Under the pieces are notes generated by a model. That model made no database searches. It was not told the DNA's origin and saw only the letters and a program-made list of their open reading frames with translations. A stretch of DNA of 64,000 nucleotides from positions 40,517 to 104,516 of the forward strand of contig CACNIG010000006.1 of NCBI GenBank assembly GCA_902620455.1. Direction: 5' to 3'. Shown one piece after another: positions 54,367 through 62,433 of this stretch; within the stretch, counting starts at the first letter, position 1, and every line of letters starts with the position of its first letter. The stretch comes from an uncultured Bacteroidota bacterium (GTDB lineage Bacteria; Bacteroidota; Bacteroidia; Flavobacteriales; Flavobacteriaceae). Made by a program: the position numbers and the translations under genes.

Positions 54367-55797
54367 TTAAATTTTTGAAACTCTAAGTGTGTTAACCATA
54401 CCTTTTTTATCAATTGGCATTGAAGTTAGATTTATCACTTTATCATCTTTTTGTAGATAACTATTTTCAACAGCTATTTTATTTATTTCCTCGACTGTTG
54501 TGTCAGTACTTTCTGTGCCATCATAGTAAAAAGCTTTCACTCCCCAAAGAAGATTAAGTTGAGTCAAAATCTTCTTATTAGATGTAAATACTAAAACATG
54601 CGTCTTAGGTCTCCACGAAGAAATCTGATATGCTGTGTATCCACTGTTTGTTAATGTGCTTATTGCTTTAGCATTTGTATCATTAGCAACTTTGGCAGCA
54701 TAATAACAAATAGACTTTGTTATAAACCTGTCAGAATCATAGTCCCTTGGGTGTTTATGTTTTAGAGCAATTAGACTTGAGTTTTCAACTTTACTGATAA
54801 TCTTTGAAATTGTTTGAACCACTTCAACTGGATGATTTCCAACAGAAGTCTCCCCGGATAACATTACAGCATCAGCTCCATCCATAACTGAATTTGCTAC
54901 ATCATTGACCTCAGCTCTATTAGGGTTTATGCTTTCCATCATACTCTCCATCATTTGTGTTGCAATTATGACAGGTATTCTAGCTTTTTTTGCCTTGTCT
55001 ACAAGTTTCTTTTGAATTAAAGGTATTTCAGCAGCATTAATTTCTACTCCAAGGTCTCCTCGAGCGACCATTATACCACTTGCATGTTTCATTATATCAT
55101 GAATATTTTTAACTCCCTCTGGCTTTTCAATTTTTGCGATTACGGGTATTCTATGATCTGTATTTTTTTCTATAAGGTTAATTAATGATTTGATGTCAGA
55201 TTCATGCCTTACAAATGAAAGAGCGATCCAGTCAACACTTTGTTTAATTGAAAATATAGCATCTTTGATGTCTTTGTCTGTTAAAGCAGGTTGAGAAATC
55301 TCAGTGTTGGGAAGGTTAAAACCCTTTTTTGAAAATAATTCCCCACCTTGAATTACCTCAGTATTAATCTTATTTTTCTTATTCGTTTCAATAACTTTAA
55401 GTAAAATTTTACCATCATCAATCAATATTTTTTCTCCAACATTAATATCACTTGGTAGGTCTTTATAGTCGACATAAATCTTATTTCTATCTCCAACAAA
55501 CTTTTTACCAGTCTCAATTTCAATTTTATCACCGTCATTAAGGAACGTATTAGCTTTAATTTCACCAATCCTCAGTTTTGGCCCTTGAAGATCAGCAAGT
55601 ATTGAGGTATTAGTATTTAATTCTTCATTGATTTTCCTTATATCATTTATAAGTGATTTTGCTTCTTTGTGAGTAGAATGTGAAAAATTAATCCTCAATA
55701 CATCTACACCTTCTTTAATTAACATTTCAATGCTGTCCCTGGATGATGTTGATGGTCCTAAAGTTGCAATAATTTTAGTTTTTTTAATCCTCCTCAT
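54367..55797 (-). CDS. pyk: pyruvate kinase
   Basis: Final step of glycolysis, 476 residues. N-terminal TKIIATLGPSTSS, barrel motifs ILADLQGPKLRIGE, the active-site signature VIAKIEKPEGV and VARGDLGVEI, and AVMLSGETSVGNHPVE identify it. It has the standard A, B and C domains and no C-terminal PEP-utiliser extension. Its start overlaps the end of the IPExxxVDY-type gene by 4 bases (ATGA). Confidence 0.97.
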   Translation of the reverse strand: MRRIKKTKIIATLGPSTSSRDSIEMLIKEGVDVLRINFSHSTHKEAKSLINDIRKINEELNTNTSILADLQGPKLRIGEIKANTFLNDGDKIEIETGKKFVGDRNKIYVDYKDLPSDINVGEKILIDDGKILLKVIETNKKNKINTEVIQGGELFSKKGFNLPNTEISQPALTDKDIKDAIFSIKQSVDWIALSFVRHESDIKSLINLIEKNTDHRIPVIAKIEKPEGVKNIHDIMKHASGIMVARGDLGVEINAAEIPLIQKKLVDKAKKARIPVIIATQMMESMMESINPNRAEVNDVANSVMDGADAVMLSGETSVGNHPVEVVQTISKIISKVENSSLIALKHKHPRDYDSDRFITKSICYYAAKVANDTNAKAISTLTNSGYTAYQISSWRPKTHVLVFTSNKKILTQLNLLWGVKAFYYDGTESTDTTVEEINKIAVENSYLQKDDKVINLTSMPIDKKGMVNTLRVSKI

Positions 55798-56276
55798 AAA
55801 TTAAAAGTAAAGTTTTCTGAAAGTTCACTATTTTGAACTTTGTAAACAAGCGAAATGTTTTGAATTTTTGACATCTTTTCAATCAAATTTGATGTTGAAA
55901 AAAAACAATTTTGTTTAATAAAGAAATCAACTTCTTTATGTGATTCTATCAAAGATAACTCTTTTGGAATTGACATACCAAAAAGAGAATCTTTTAGCTC
56001 AGGATCATTGTCTTCTTTAGTAAACTTATTTTCAAAAAGCTCAAACTTTATTCCCTTTTTCTCACTTTTCCATTTGAAATGAGGGATCATAAATTTATTA
56101 TCAACTTTTAAATCATTATTTGATCTAATAAACTCAGTAAAACAATACTTATTTAGATGATATACAAGAGAATATATAGAGAGGTTTGAATGAATTGCTA
56201 TTAGCTTGTATTTTTCAATTTTGGATGAATCTAATTTAAATACTGTTTTGATATTAATGAGATTTTTTATTCTAAT
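55794..56276 (-). CDS. IPExxxVDY-family protein with no ordinary start codon
   Basis: The frame from the first ATG (56090) gives only 98 residues, but it stays open upstream to a stop at 56277-56279. The added 62 codons read through KTVFKLDSSKIEKYKLIAIHS and YHLNKY, which resemble the family N terminus, and the total of 160 residues matches the family length. The motif itself is degenerate: IPKELSLIESHKEVDFFI. No ATG, GTG or TTG occurs between 56276 and 56091, so initiation would need ATT (56274-56276, overlapping the fabF stop), ATA or ATC. Function unknown. Confidence 0.7.
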   Translation of the reverse strand: MRIKNLINIKTVFKLDSSKIEKYKLIAIHSNLSIYSLVYHLNKYCFTEFIRSNNDLKVDNKFMIPHFKWKSEKKGIKFELFENKFTKEDNDPELKDSLFGMSIPKELSLIESHKEVDFFIKQNCFFSTSNLIEKMSKIQNISLVYKVQNSELSENFTFNL

Positions 56277-57522
56277 CTAACTTTCTAAATATTACACATG
56301 CATTGTGTCCACCAAACCCAAAAGTATTTGACATTGCAACATTAACTGTTTTCTTTTGAGGAGAGGTGAATGTAAAATTAAGTTTTGGGTCAATATTTTC
56401 ATCATCATTAAAATGATTAATTGTAGGCGGTATAATGCCATATTTTATAGCCATAATACATGATATAGCTTCAACTGCTCCCGCAGCACCCAGTAAATGA
56501 CCTGTCATAGATTTAGTAGAATTTATATTCAGATTGTATGCATCCTCTTGAAAAACAGCTTTTACAGCTATACTTTCAGCTACATCTCCTAAAGGAGTTG
56601 ATGTACCATGCATATTAATTAAGTCAACATCACTTGTATTTATGTTTGCATCATCAAGGCAATTTTTCATTACTTTAATAGCACCTCTTCCATCAGGATG
56701 AGGAGCTGTCATGTGGTAAGCATCACAGGAAAGACCACCCCCTATAAGTTCTGCGTATATTTTTGCACCTCTTTCAACAGCATGCTCATACTCTTCAAGT
56801 ATCAATGCTCCTGATCCCTCACCAAGAACAAAGCCATCTCTATCTTTATCAAATGGTCTTGATGCCGTTAAAGGATCATCATTTCTTGTTGATAATGCAT
56901 GCATTGCATTAAAACCACCAACACCTGCAATAGTTACTGGAGCTTCTGAGCCACCAGCAACAATTACATCTGCATATCCAACTCTAATGTAAGTTAAAGC
57001 ATCAATAAGTGCATTTGAAGATGAGGCGCAAGCCGAAACTGTAGCATAGTTTGGCCCTTGAAAGCCATATTTCATTGCTATTAATCCTGCTGCAATATCA
57101 GGGATCATTTTAGGAATCATAAAAGGATTGAACCTAGGGGTTCCATCTCCATCGGAGAAATTTAAAACTTCATTTTGGAAGGTCTCTAGTCCTCCAATTC
57201 CTGCTCCCCATATTACCCCTATTCTGTCATTATTAAGACTAGACTCAATAATTTTAGAATCATTAATTGCCTCGGAAGCTGCAACTAAACCATACTGAGA
57301 AAACTTATCGTACCTCCTATACTCTTTTCTCTCAAAGTAATTAGCAGGATCATACCCTTTTAATTCACATGCAAATTTTGTTTTAAAATTAGATGCATCA
57401 AATTGAGTGATATTAGAACATCCGGAGGTCCCACTAATAAGACCTTTCCAATATGAATCAAGATTATTACCAATCGGAGTTAGAGCTCCCATTCCAGTAA
57501 CTACAACTCTTCTTGAAGACAT
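56272..57522 (-). CDS. fabF: beta-ketoacyl-ACP synthase II
   Basis: Condensing enzyme of fatty acid elongation, 416 residues. The Cys-His-His triad is visible in VSACASSSNALIDA, MHGTSTPLGD and KSMTGHLLGAAGA. N-terminal RRVVVTGMGALTPIGNN and C-terminal NTFGFGGHNA are standard. It follows acpP by 11 bases. The usual rnc gene is not between fabF and the IPExxxVDY-type gene. Confidence 0.98.
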   Translation of the reverse strand: MSSRRVVVTGMGALTPIGNNLDSYWKGLISGTSGCSNITQFDASNFKTKFACELKGYDPANYFERKEYRRYDKFSQYGLVAASEAINDSKIIESSLNNDRIGVIWGAGIGGLETFQNEVLNFSDGDGTPRFNPFMIPKMIPDIAAGLIAMKYGFQGPNYATVSACASSSNALIDALTYIRVGYADVIVAGGSEAPVTIAGVGGFNAMHALSTRNDDPLTASRPFDKDRDGFVLGEGSGALILEEYEHAVERGAKIYAELIGGGLSCDAYHMTAPHPDGRGAIKVMKNCLDDANINTSDVDLINMHGTSTPLGDVAESIAVKAVFQEDAYNLNINSTKSMTGHLLGAAGAVEAISCIMAIKYGIIPPTINHFNDDENIDPKLNFTFTSPQKKTVNVAMSNTFGFGGHNACVIFRKLD

Positions 57523-57533
57523 TAATTAAATTT

Positions 57534-57767
57534 TTATTTTGATTTTTCTATAAACTCAATAGCTTGACCAACAGAAACTATGTTCTCTGCTTGATCATCT
57601 GGAATTTGTATATCGAACTCTTTTTCAAATTCCATTATAAGTTCTACTGTATCCAAAGAATCAGCCCCTAGATCATTTGTAAAACTTGCCTCAGGAACGA
57701 CCTCGTTTTCATCAACTCCTAATTTATCAACTATTATTGCTTTAACTCTTGAAGAAATATCTGACAT
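57534..57767 (-). CDS. acpP: acyl carrier protein
   Basis: A 77-residue acidic four-helix protein. The phosphopantetheine attachment serine lies in [15 protein letters not shown]. Length and sequence are typical. It is the first gene of an acpP-fabF operon and has a consensus promoter. Confidence 0.98.
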   Translation of the reverse strand: MSDISSRVKAIIVDKLGVDENEVVPEASFTNDLGADSLDTVELIMEFEKEFDIQIPDDQAENIVSVGQAIEFIEKSK

Positions 57768-57793
57768 AATATTTTGTTTATTAGTTCAGTCTA

Positions 57794-57801
57794 CAAAATT
57801 A
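57794..57801 (-). promoter_or_regulatory. promoter -7 element of acpP
   Basis: The minus strand reads TAATTTTG, an exact TAnnTTTG match, 27 bases ahead of the acpP ATG, in the divergent acpP-purN gap. The purN side has only an imperfect TTTATTTG. Confidence 0.6.
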
Positions 57802-57899
57802 AAAAACTTTTGTCAAAACTGACCTTTAATTCGAAATTATACCTTTATTTGTTAAATAAAAAAGTTTTTTTCAAATATATTGAACCTTGTCATTATTAA

Positions 57900-58459
57900 A
57901 TGAAAAAAAAAATTGTAATATTTATTTCAGGTAAGGGAACAAATGCTCTAAATATTATAAATCAGTTTAGAGATTCAGATAAAATTTCAGTTACAAAGGT
58001 ATACTCAAACAATAAAAATTCTTCATTTTTTAAAAGTCAGAATGACTTAAAAATTGACACCTCATATTTCAGTAATGAACAGTTATCTTTCAGTGTATTT
58101 GAAGAACTAAAAATTATAAATCCTGACTTAATAGTCTTAGCTGGTTTTTTAAAAAAAATTCCTAATATATATATTGACTATTTTAAAAATAAAATAATTA
58201 ATATTCATCCGTCAATTTTGCCAAGTTATGGCGGAAAAGGAATGTTCGGATCAAAAATTCACAACGAGGTAATTGAAAATAATGAAATTGAAACAGGTAT
58301 AACAATTCACTATGTTTCTGATCAATATGATTCTGGTGAGATAATATTTCAAAAAAAAATAAGTATTCAAGAAAATGATACACCTAAATCAATAGAAGAA
58401 AAGATTCATATATTAGAATATGAGTATTATCCAAAAGTCATTCAATCAATTTTAATTAA

Positions 58460-58463
<4 letters not shown>
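57900..58463 (+). CDS. purN: phosphoribosylglycinamide formyltransferase
   Basis: Adds a formyl group to GAR in purine synthesis using 10-formyl-tetrahydrofolate. The 187-residue protein has the N-terminal FISGKGTNALNII strand, the catalytic Asn and His in INIHPSILPSYGG, and the Asp in YDSGEIIFQK. It overlaps rnhA by 4 bases (ATGA). It is the first gene of a four-gene run ending in a PurF-like enzyme. Confidence 0.94.
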
Positions 58464-58924
<461 letters not shown>

Positions 58925-58929
58925 AATAA

Positions 58930-59832
58930 ATGTCAAAAAAATCTGTTTTAGTTGTAGCCTCATTAGCATATGATGGAATTGAAACTCCAAAAAATAAGGT
59001 AGACTATGTACTAGGTGGAGCAGGAACCTACATATGTTTATCACTTAAAAATTTTAGTAGTGAATACTCAATTGTGTCTGTAGTTGGTAATGATTTTAAG
59101 ACAGAAGATTTAAATCTTCTTGAAAATTGTGGTGTTGATATATCAGGAATAAAAATTGAAAAAAACAACAAGACATTTTATTGGAGTTGTATCTACACTG
59201 ATAATTTTAAAGATAGAATTACAACAAAAACAGAGCTTAATGTTATGGAGAGTTTTAATCCAAAAATCTCTAAAAACAAATCAAGTCCAGATATTCTTTT
59301 ACTTGGAAACCTTCACCCTGAAATTCAATTATCTGCAATTAATCAAATAAATAACAAACCATCTGCGATAATCCTTGACACAATGAATTATTGGATAGAA
59401 AATTTCTGGGATACATTACAAGAAGTAATATCAAAAGTTGATATTATATCAATTAATGATGAGGAATCCAAGATGATAACAGGCCATGAAAACTTAAAAA
59501 ATGCTGCAGAGGTTTTACACAGTATGGGTCCTAAATATGTTATAATAAAGAAAGGAAAGGATGGTGCGGAGTTATTTAATTATGAAAAAACATTTATCGC
59601 AAATGCATATGAAGTAGAAAAAGTAATTGACCCAACTGGAGCTGGTGATTGCTTTATTGGAGGTATAACAGGTTATTTGTCTCAGTCATCTGAAGTCTCG
59701 TTTGAGTCAATCAAATCTGCAATTGATTATGGAACTTCCTTGGCATCATTTAATGTAGAAAATATGGCAACAAAAAACTTGTTAAATTTGTCAATCAATG
59801 ACATTAAAACCAGAATCAATAAATTAAACTAA
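58930..59832 (+). CDS. PfkB-family carbohydrate kinase
   Basis: A 300-residue ribokinase-like enzyme. The C-terminal anion-hole and catalytic motif DPTGAGDCFIGG is intact, with the catalytic Asp, and LGGAGTYICLSL is the substrate-binding strand. The sugar or nucleoside substrate is unknown. Its stop abuts the GTG start of the next gene (TAAGTG), which suggests tight coupling with the PurF-like amidotransferase and a possible role in nucleoside or ribose metabolism. Confidence 0.9.
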   Translation: MSKKSVLVVASLAYDGIETPKNKVDYVLGGAGTYICLSLKNFSSEYSIVSVVGNDFKTEDLNLLENCGVDISGIKIEKNNKTFYWSCIYTDNFKDRITTKTELNVMESFNPKISKNKSSPDILLLGNLHPEIQLSAINQINNKPSAIILDTMNYWIENFWDTLQEVISKVDIISINDEESKMITGHENLKNAAEVLHSMGPKYVIIKKGKDGAELFNYEKTFIANAYEVEKVIDPTGAGDCFIGGITGYLSQSSEVSFESIKSAIDYGTSLASFNVENMATKNLLNLSINDIKTRINKLN

Positions 59833-61647
59833 GTGAGTGACCAATTAAAACATGAATGTGGGATTTCACTAATCCACTTAAAAAAACCACTTGATTTTTA
59901 TACCCAAAAATATGGTTCGCACATGTACGGTGTGGATAAGATGTTCTTGATGATGGAAAAACAAAAAAATCGTGGTCAAGATGGAGCAGGTTATGCAAGT
60001 ATAAAATTTGATTTAGAACCTGGGCAAAAATATTTTTATAGAGTGAGATCATTTGAGGATCAAGCGATACATTCAATATTCAAAAAGATCAATAAAAAAG
60101 TTAATTCATTTATTAAGTCTGAAAAAATCACTAGAGGTTCAGATTCCTTTTATCAACAAACTCCTTTTTTAGGTCAAGTTATGTTAGGACATGTTAGATA
60201 TGGAACTTATGGAAAAAATTCTATTGACTATGTACAACCAATGATGAGACAGAATAATTGGATGAATAGAAACTTAATACTTGCAGGTAATTTTAATATG
60301 ACAAATACAGATGAGTTATTCCAGAGTTTAGTCAAGTTAGGCCAACATCCTAGAGAACAATCAGACACAATAACAATAATGGAAAGAATTGGTCATTTTT
60401 TAGATTCCGAAGTGATTTCGGGATATAATAAATTAAAGAAAAAAGGTATATTAAAATCTGAGATGCCTCCTCTAATTGAAAAGGAATTAAATATTGAAAA
60501 AATATTAAAAAAGTCTTCGAAAAAATGGGATGGTGGTTATGTTATTGCAGGAATGATTGGACATGGAGATTCATTTGTCATTAGAGATCCACACGGGATT
60601 AGACCAGCATACTATTTTGAAAATGATGAAGTTGTTGCAGTAGCATCTGAAAGACCAGCAATTCAAACAGTATTTGATGTTTTATATCCAAAAATTCAAG
60701 AGATTCCGAGAGGAAATGCTTTGATTATCAAAAAGAGTGGAGAAACATCATTAAAAGAGATTTTGAAACCAAAAACTAAAAAATCCTGTTCTTTTGAAAG
60801 AATATATTTTTCAAGAGGATCAGATGCTGAAATATATAAGGAACGAAAATTACTTGGTAATTTTCTTATACCCCAGGTAGAGAAATCAATAAAAAAAGAT
60901 TACAAGAACACAGTTTTTTCATTTATACCTAATACTGCAGAGACATCATTTTATGGTTTGTTGGAAAAAGCAAATAAAAACAATCCACGAGTTGAAAAAA
61001 TTGCAATTAAAGATGCAAAGCTTAGAACTTTTATAGCAGCAGATAAGGGTAGAGAGGATTTAGTTGCACATGTTTATGATATAACATATGGAGTTATCAA
61101 AAATTCAGATAATCTTGTGATTATTGATGATAGTATCGTCAGAGGTACAACTCTAAGAGAAAGTATACTTAAGATGTTAATAAGATTAAATCCAAAAAAG
61201 ATCGTTATTGTATCAAGTGCCCCACAGATTAGATATCCGGATTGTTATGGAATTGATATGGCCAAAATTGAAGATTTTATAGCATTTAGGGCTGCAATTG
61301 AACTTCATAGGGATAGAGGAAGTGCTGATAAAATTATTAAAGACACTTATGATAAGTGTATTCAATCAAAAGAAAAAGTTGATTATAAAAAAAATCACGT
61401 AAAAAATATCTATAAAGACTTCTCCCCTGAACAAATTTCATCTAAAATGTCAGAGATGTTAATAGATTCTAACTCAAAAATAGAATTAGAAATTATTTTT
61501 CAGAAGGTTGAAAATCTTCATAAAGCCTGCTGTAATCATAAAGGGGACTGGTATTTTACAGGAGACTATCCAACGCCAGGAGGTAACAAAGTTGTAAATC
61601 AAGCCTTTATAAACTTTGTAGAAGGCAAGTCTGGTAGAGCTTATTAA
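59833..61647 (+). CDS. purF: amidophosphoribosyltransferase, long flavobacterial PurF form
   Basis: A 604-residue class II glutamine amidotransferase joined to a PRTase domain, probably making phosphoribosylamine in the first step of purine synthesis. The likely nucleophile is Cys9 in HECGISLIH, so eight residues would need removal. The PRPP loop is VIIDDSIVRGTT, and RNRGQDGAGYAS-like and VMLGHVRYGTYG segments support the N-terminal domain. It is about 100 residues longer than E. coli PurF. The start is GTG. The C-terminal 110 residues are not recognised. Confidence 0.85.
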   Translation: MSDQLKHECGISLIHLKKPLDFYTQKYGSHMYGVDKMFLMMEKQKNRGQDGAGYASIKFDLEPGQKYFYRVRSFEDQAIHSIFKKINKKVNSFIKSEKITRGSDSFYQQTPFLGQVMLGHVRYGTYGKNSIDYVQPMMRQNNWMNRNLILAGNFNMTNTDELFQSLVKLGQHPREQSDTITIMERIGHFLDSEVISGYNKLKKKGILKSEMPPLIEKELNIEKILKKSSKKWDGGYVIAGMIGHGDSFVIRDPHGIRPAYYFENDEVVAVASERPAIQTVFDVLYPKIQEIPRGNALIIKKSGETSLKEILKPKTKKSCSFERIYFSRGSDAEIYKERKLLGNFLIPQVEKSIKKDYKNTVFSFIPNTAETSFYGLLEKANKNNPRVEKIAIKDAKLRTFIAADKGREDLVAHVYDITYGVIKNSDNLVIIDDSIVRGTTLRESILKMLIRLNPKKIVIVSSAPQIRYPDCYGIDMAKIEDFIAFRAAIELHRDRGSADKIIKDTYDKCIQSKEKVDYKKNHVKNIYKDFSPEQISSKMSEMLIDSNSKIELEIIFQKVENLHKACCNHKGDWYFTGDYPTPGGNKVVNQAFINFVEGKSGRAY

Positions 61648-61710
61648 GCTTTATAATTAAAAATAATTTCCAAATAAGTTTTTTTTATAAAAAAAAATAT
61701 ATAAATTGAG

Positions 61711-61785
61711 ACCACCTGAACATAAGTAGGTTAAGTTCATGGTAAGATTTGGGGCAAAAAAGGGGATTTATCCCCTTTTTTTATT
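61711..61785 (+). ncRNA. possible small structured RNA ending in a terminator
   Basis: In the convergent gap between purF and the dismutase gene, a stem of ACCA+TGAAC (61711-61721, with a 2-base bulge) pairs fully with GTTCA+TGGT (61735-61743). A second, terminator-type hairpin with a T-run follows a few bases later. This arrangement could be a small RNA or simply the 3' UTR of purF. No TAnnTTTG promoter is seen just upstream. Confidence 0.25.
61756..61785. terminator. strong bidirectional rho-independent terminator
   Basis: A near-perfect hairpin: AAAAAAGGGGA, loop TTTA, then TCCCCTTTTTT. It has A- and T-runs on both sides and can stop transcription in either direction. It serves the convergent purF and dismutase operons; the dismutase stop codon lies within its T-run. 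Confidence 0.88.
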
Positions 61786-62383
61786 TATTTGTCAGTCTGT
61801 TATTAACTTCCTCCCAATTAATTACATTGAAAAATGCCTTGATGTAATCAGGTCTTCTGTTTTGATAATTTAAATAATAGGCATGTTCCCACACGTCAAG
61901 ACATAGAATTGGGTTTCCACCACATCCATTTGGCATTAGAGGATTGTCTTGATTAGCAGTTGAGCAGATTTCTAACTTACCATCTGGGTGAGCGCAAAGC
62001 CAAGCCCATCCTGAACCAAATCTTGTTACAGCTGCTTTACTGAATTCATCTTTAAAATTTTCAAATGAACCAAAATTTGAGTTTATGGATTCACTTATTT
62101 CTCCACTAGGATCTCCCCCTCCATTAGGTCCCATAATTTCCCAAAAAAGATTATGATTATAGTAACCTCCACCATTGTTTCTCAATCCTTTATTTTCAAG
62201 ATCTAAAGAGTTTAGTATGTCTTCAATACTCTTTCCTTCATTATCAGTACCTGATATAATATTATTTAAGTTATTTGTATAACCATTATGGTGTTTTCCA
62301 TAATGAATTTCCATAGTTTTTGCATCTATGTTTGGTTCTAATGCGTCAAAAGCATAATTTAATTTAGGTAATTCGAAAGCCAT
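61781..62383 (-). CDS. superoxide dismutase (Fe/Mn family)
   Basis: A 200-residue enzyme that removes superoxide. Metal ligands are the His in [13 protein letters not shown], His in YYNHNLFW, and Asp/His in DVWEHAYYL. The FGSGWAWLC segment is typical. Fe against Mn use cannot be fixed from this. No signal peptide, so it is cytoplasmic. It stands alone, divergent from the helicase gene, with its own promoter and terminator. Confidence 0.96.
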   Translation of the reverse strand: MAFELPKLNYAFDALEPNIDAKTMEIHYGKHHNGYTNNLNNIISGTDNEGKSIEDILNSLDLENKGLRNNGGGYYNHNLFWEIMGPNGGGDPSGEISESINSNFGSFENFKDEFSKAAVTRFGSGWAWLCAHPDGKLEICSTANQDNPLMPNGCGGNPILCLDVWEHAYYLNYQNRRPDYIKAFFNVINWEEVNNRLTNK

Positions 62384-62395
62384 AATTTTTTTTTA

Positions 62396-62403
62396 CAAAA
62401 TTA
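62396..62403 (-). promoter_or_regulatory. promoter -7 element of the superoxide dismutase gene
   Basis: The minus strand reads TAATTTTG, an exact TAnnTTTG match, 13 bases ahead of the ATG. It is the same octamer as at acpP. Confidence 0.55.
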
Positions 62404-62433
62404 GAATTATTTTATTAAGTTTCAACACTAAAT

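Noticed and set aside
59816..60076. 86-codon antisense frame opposite the start of purF
   Set aside because: Shadow of a well-supported gene; no domain, and it would overlap pfkB as well.
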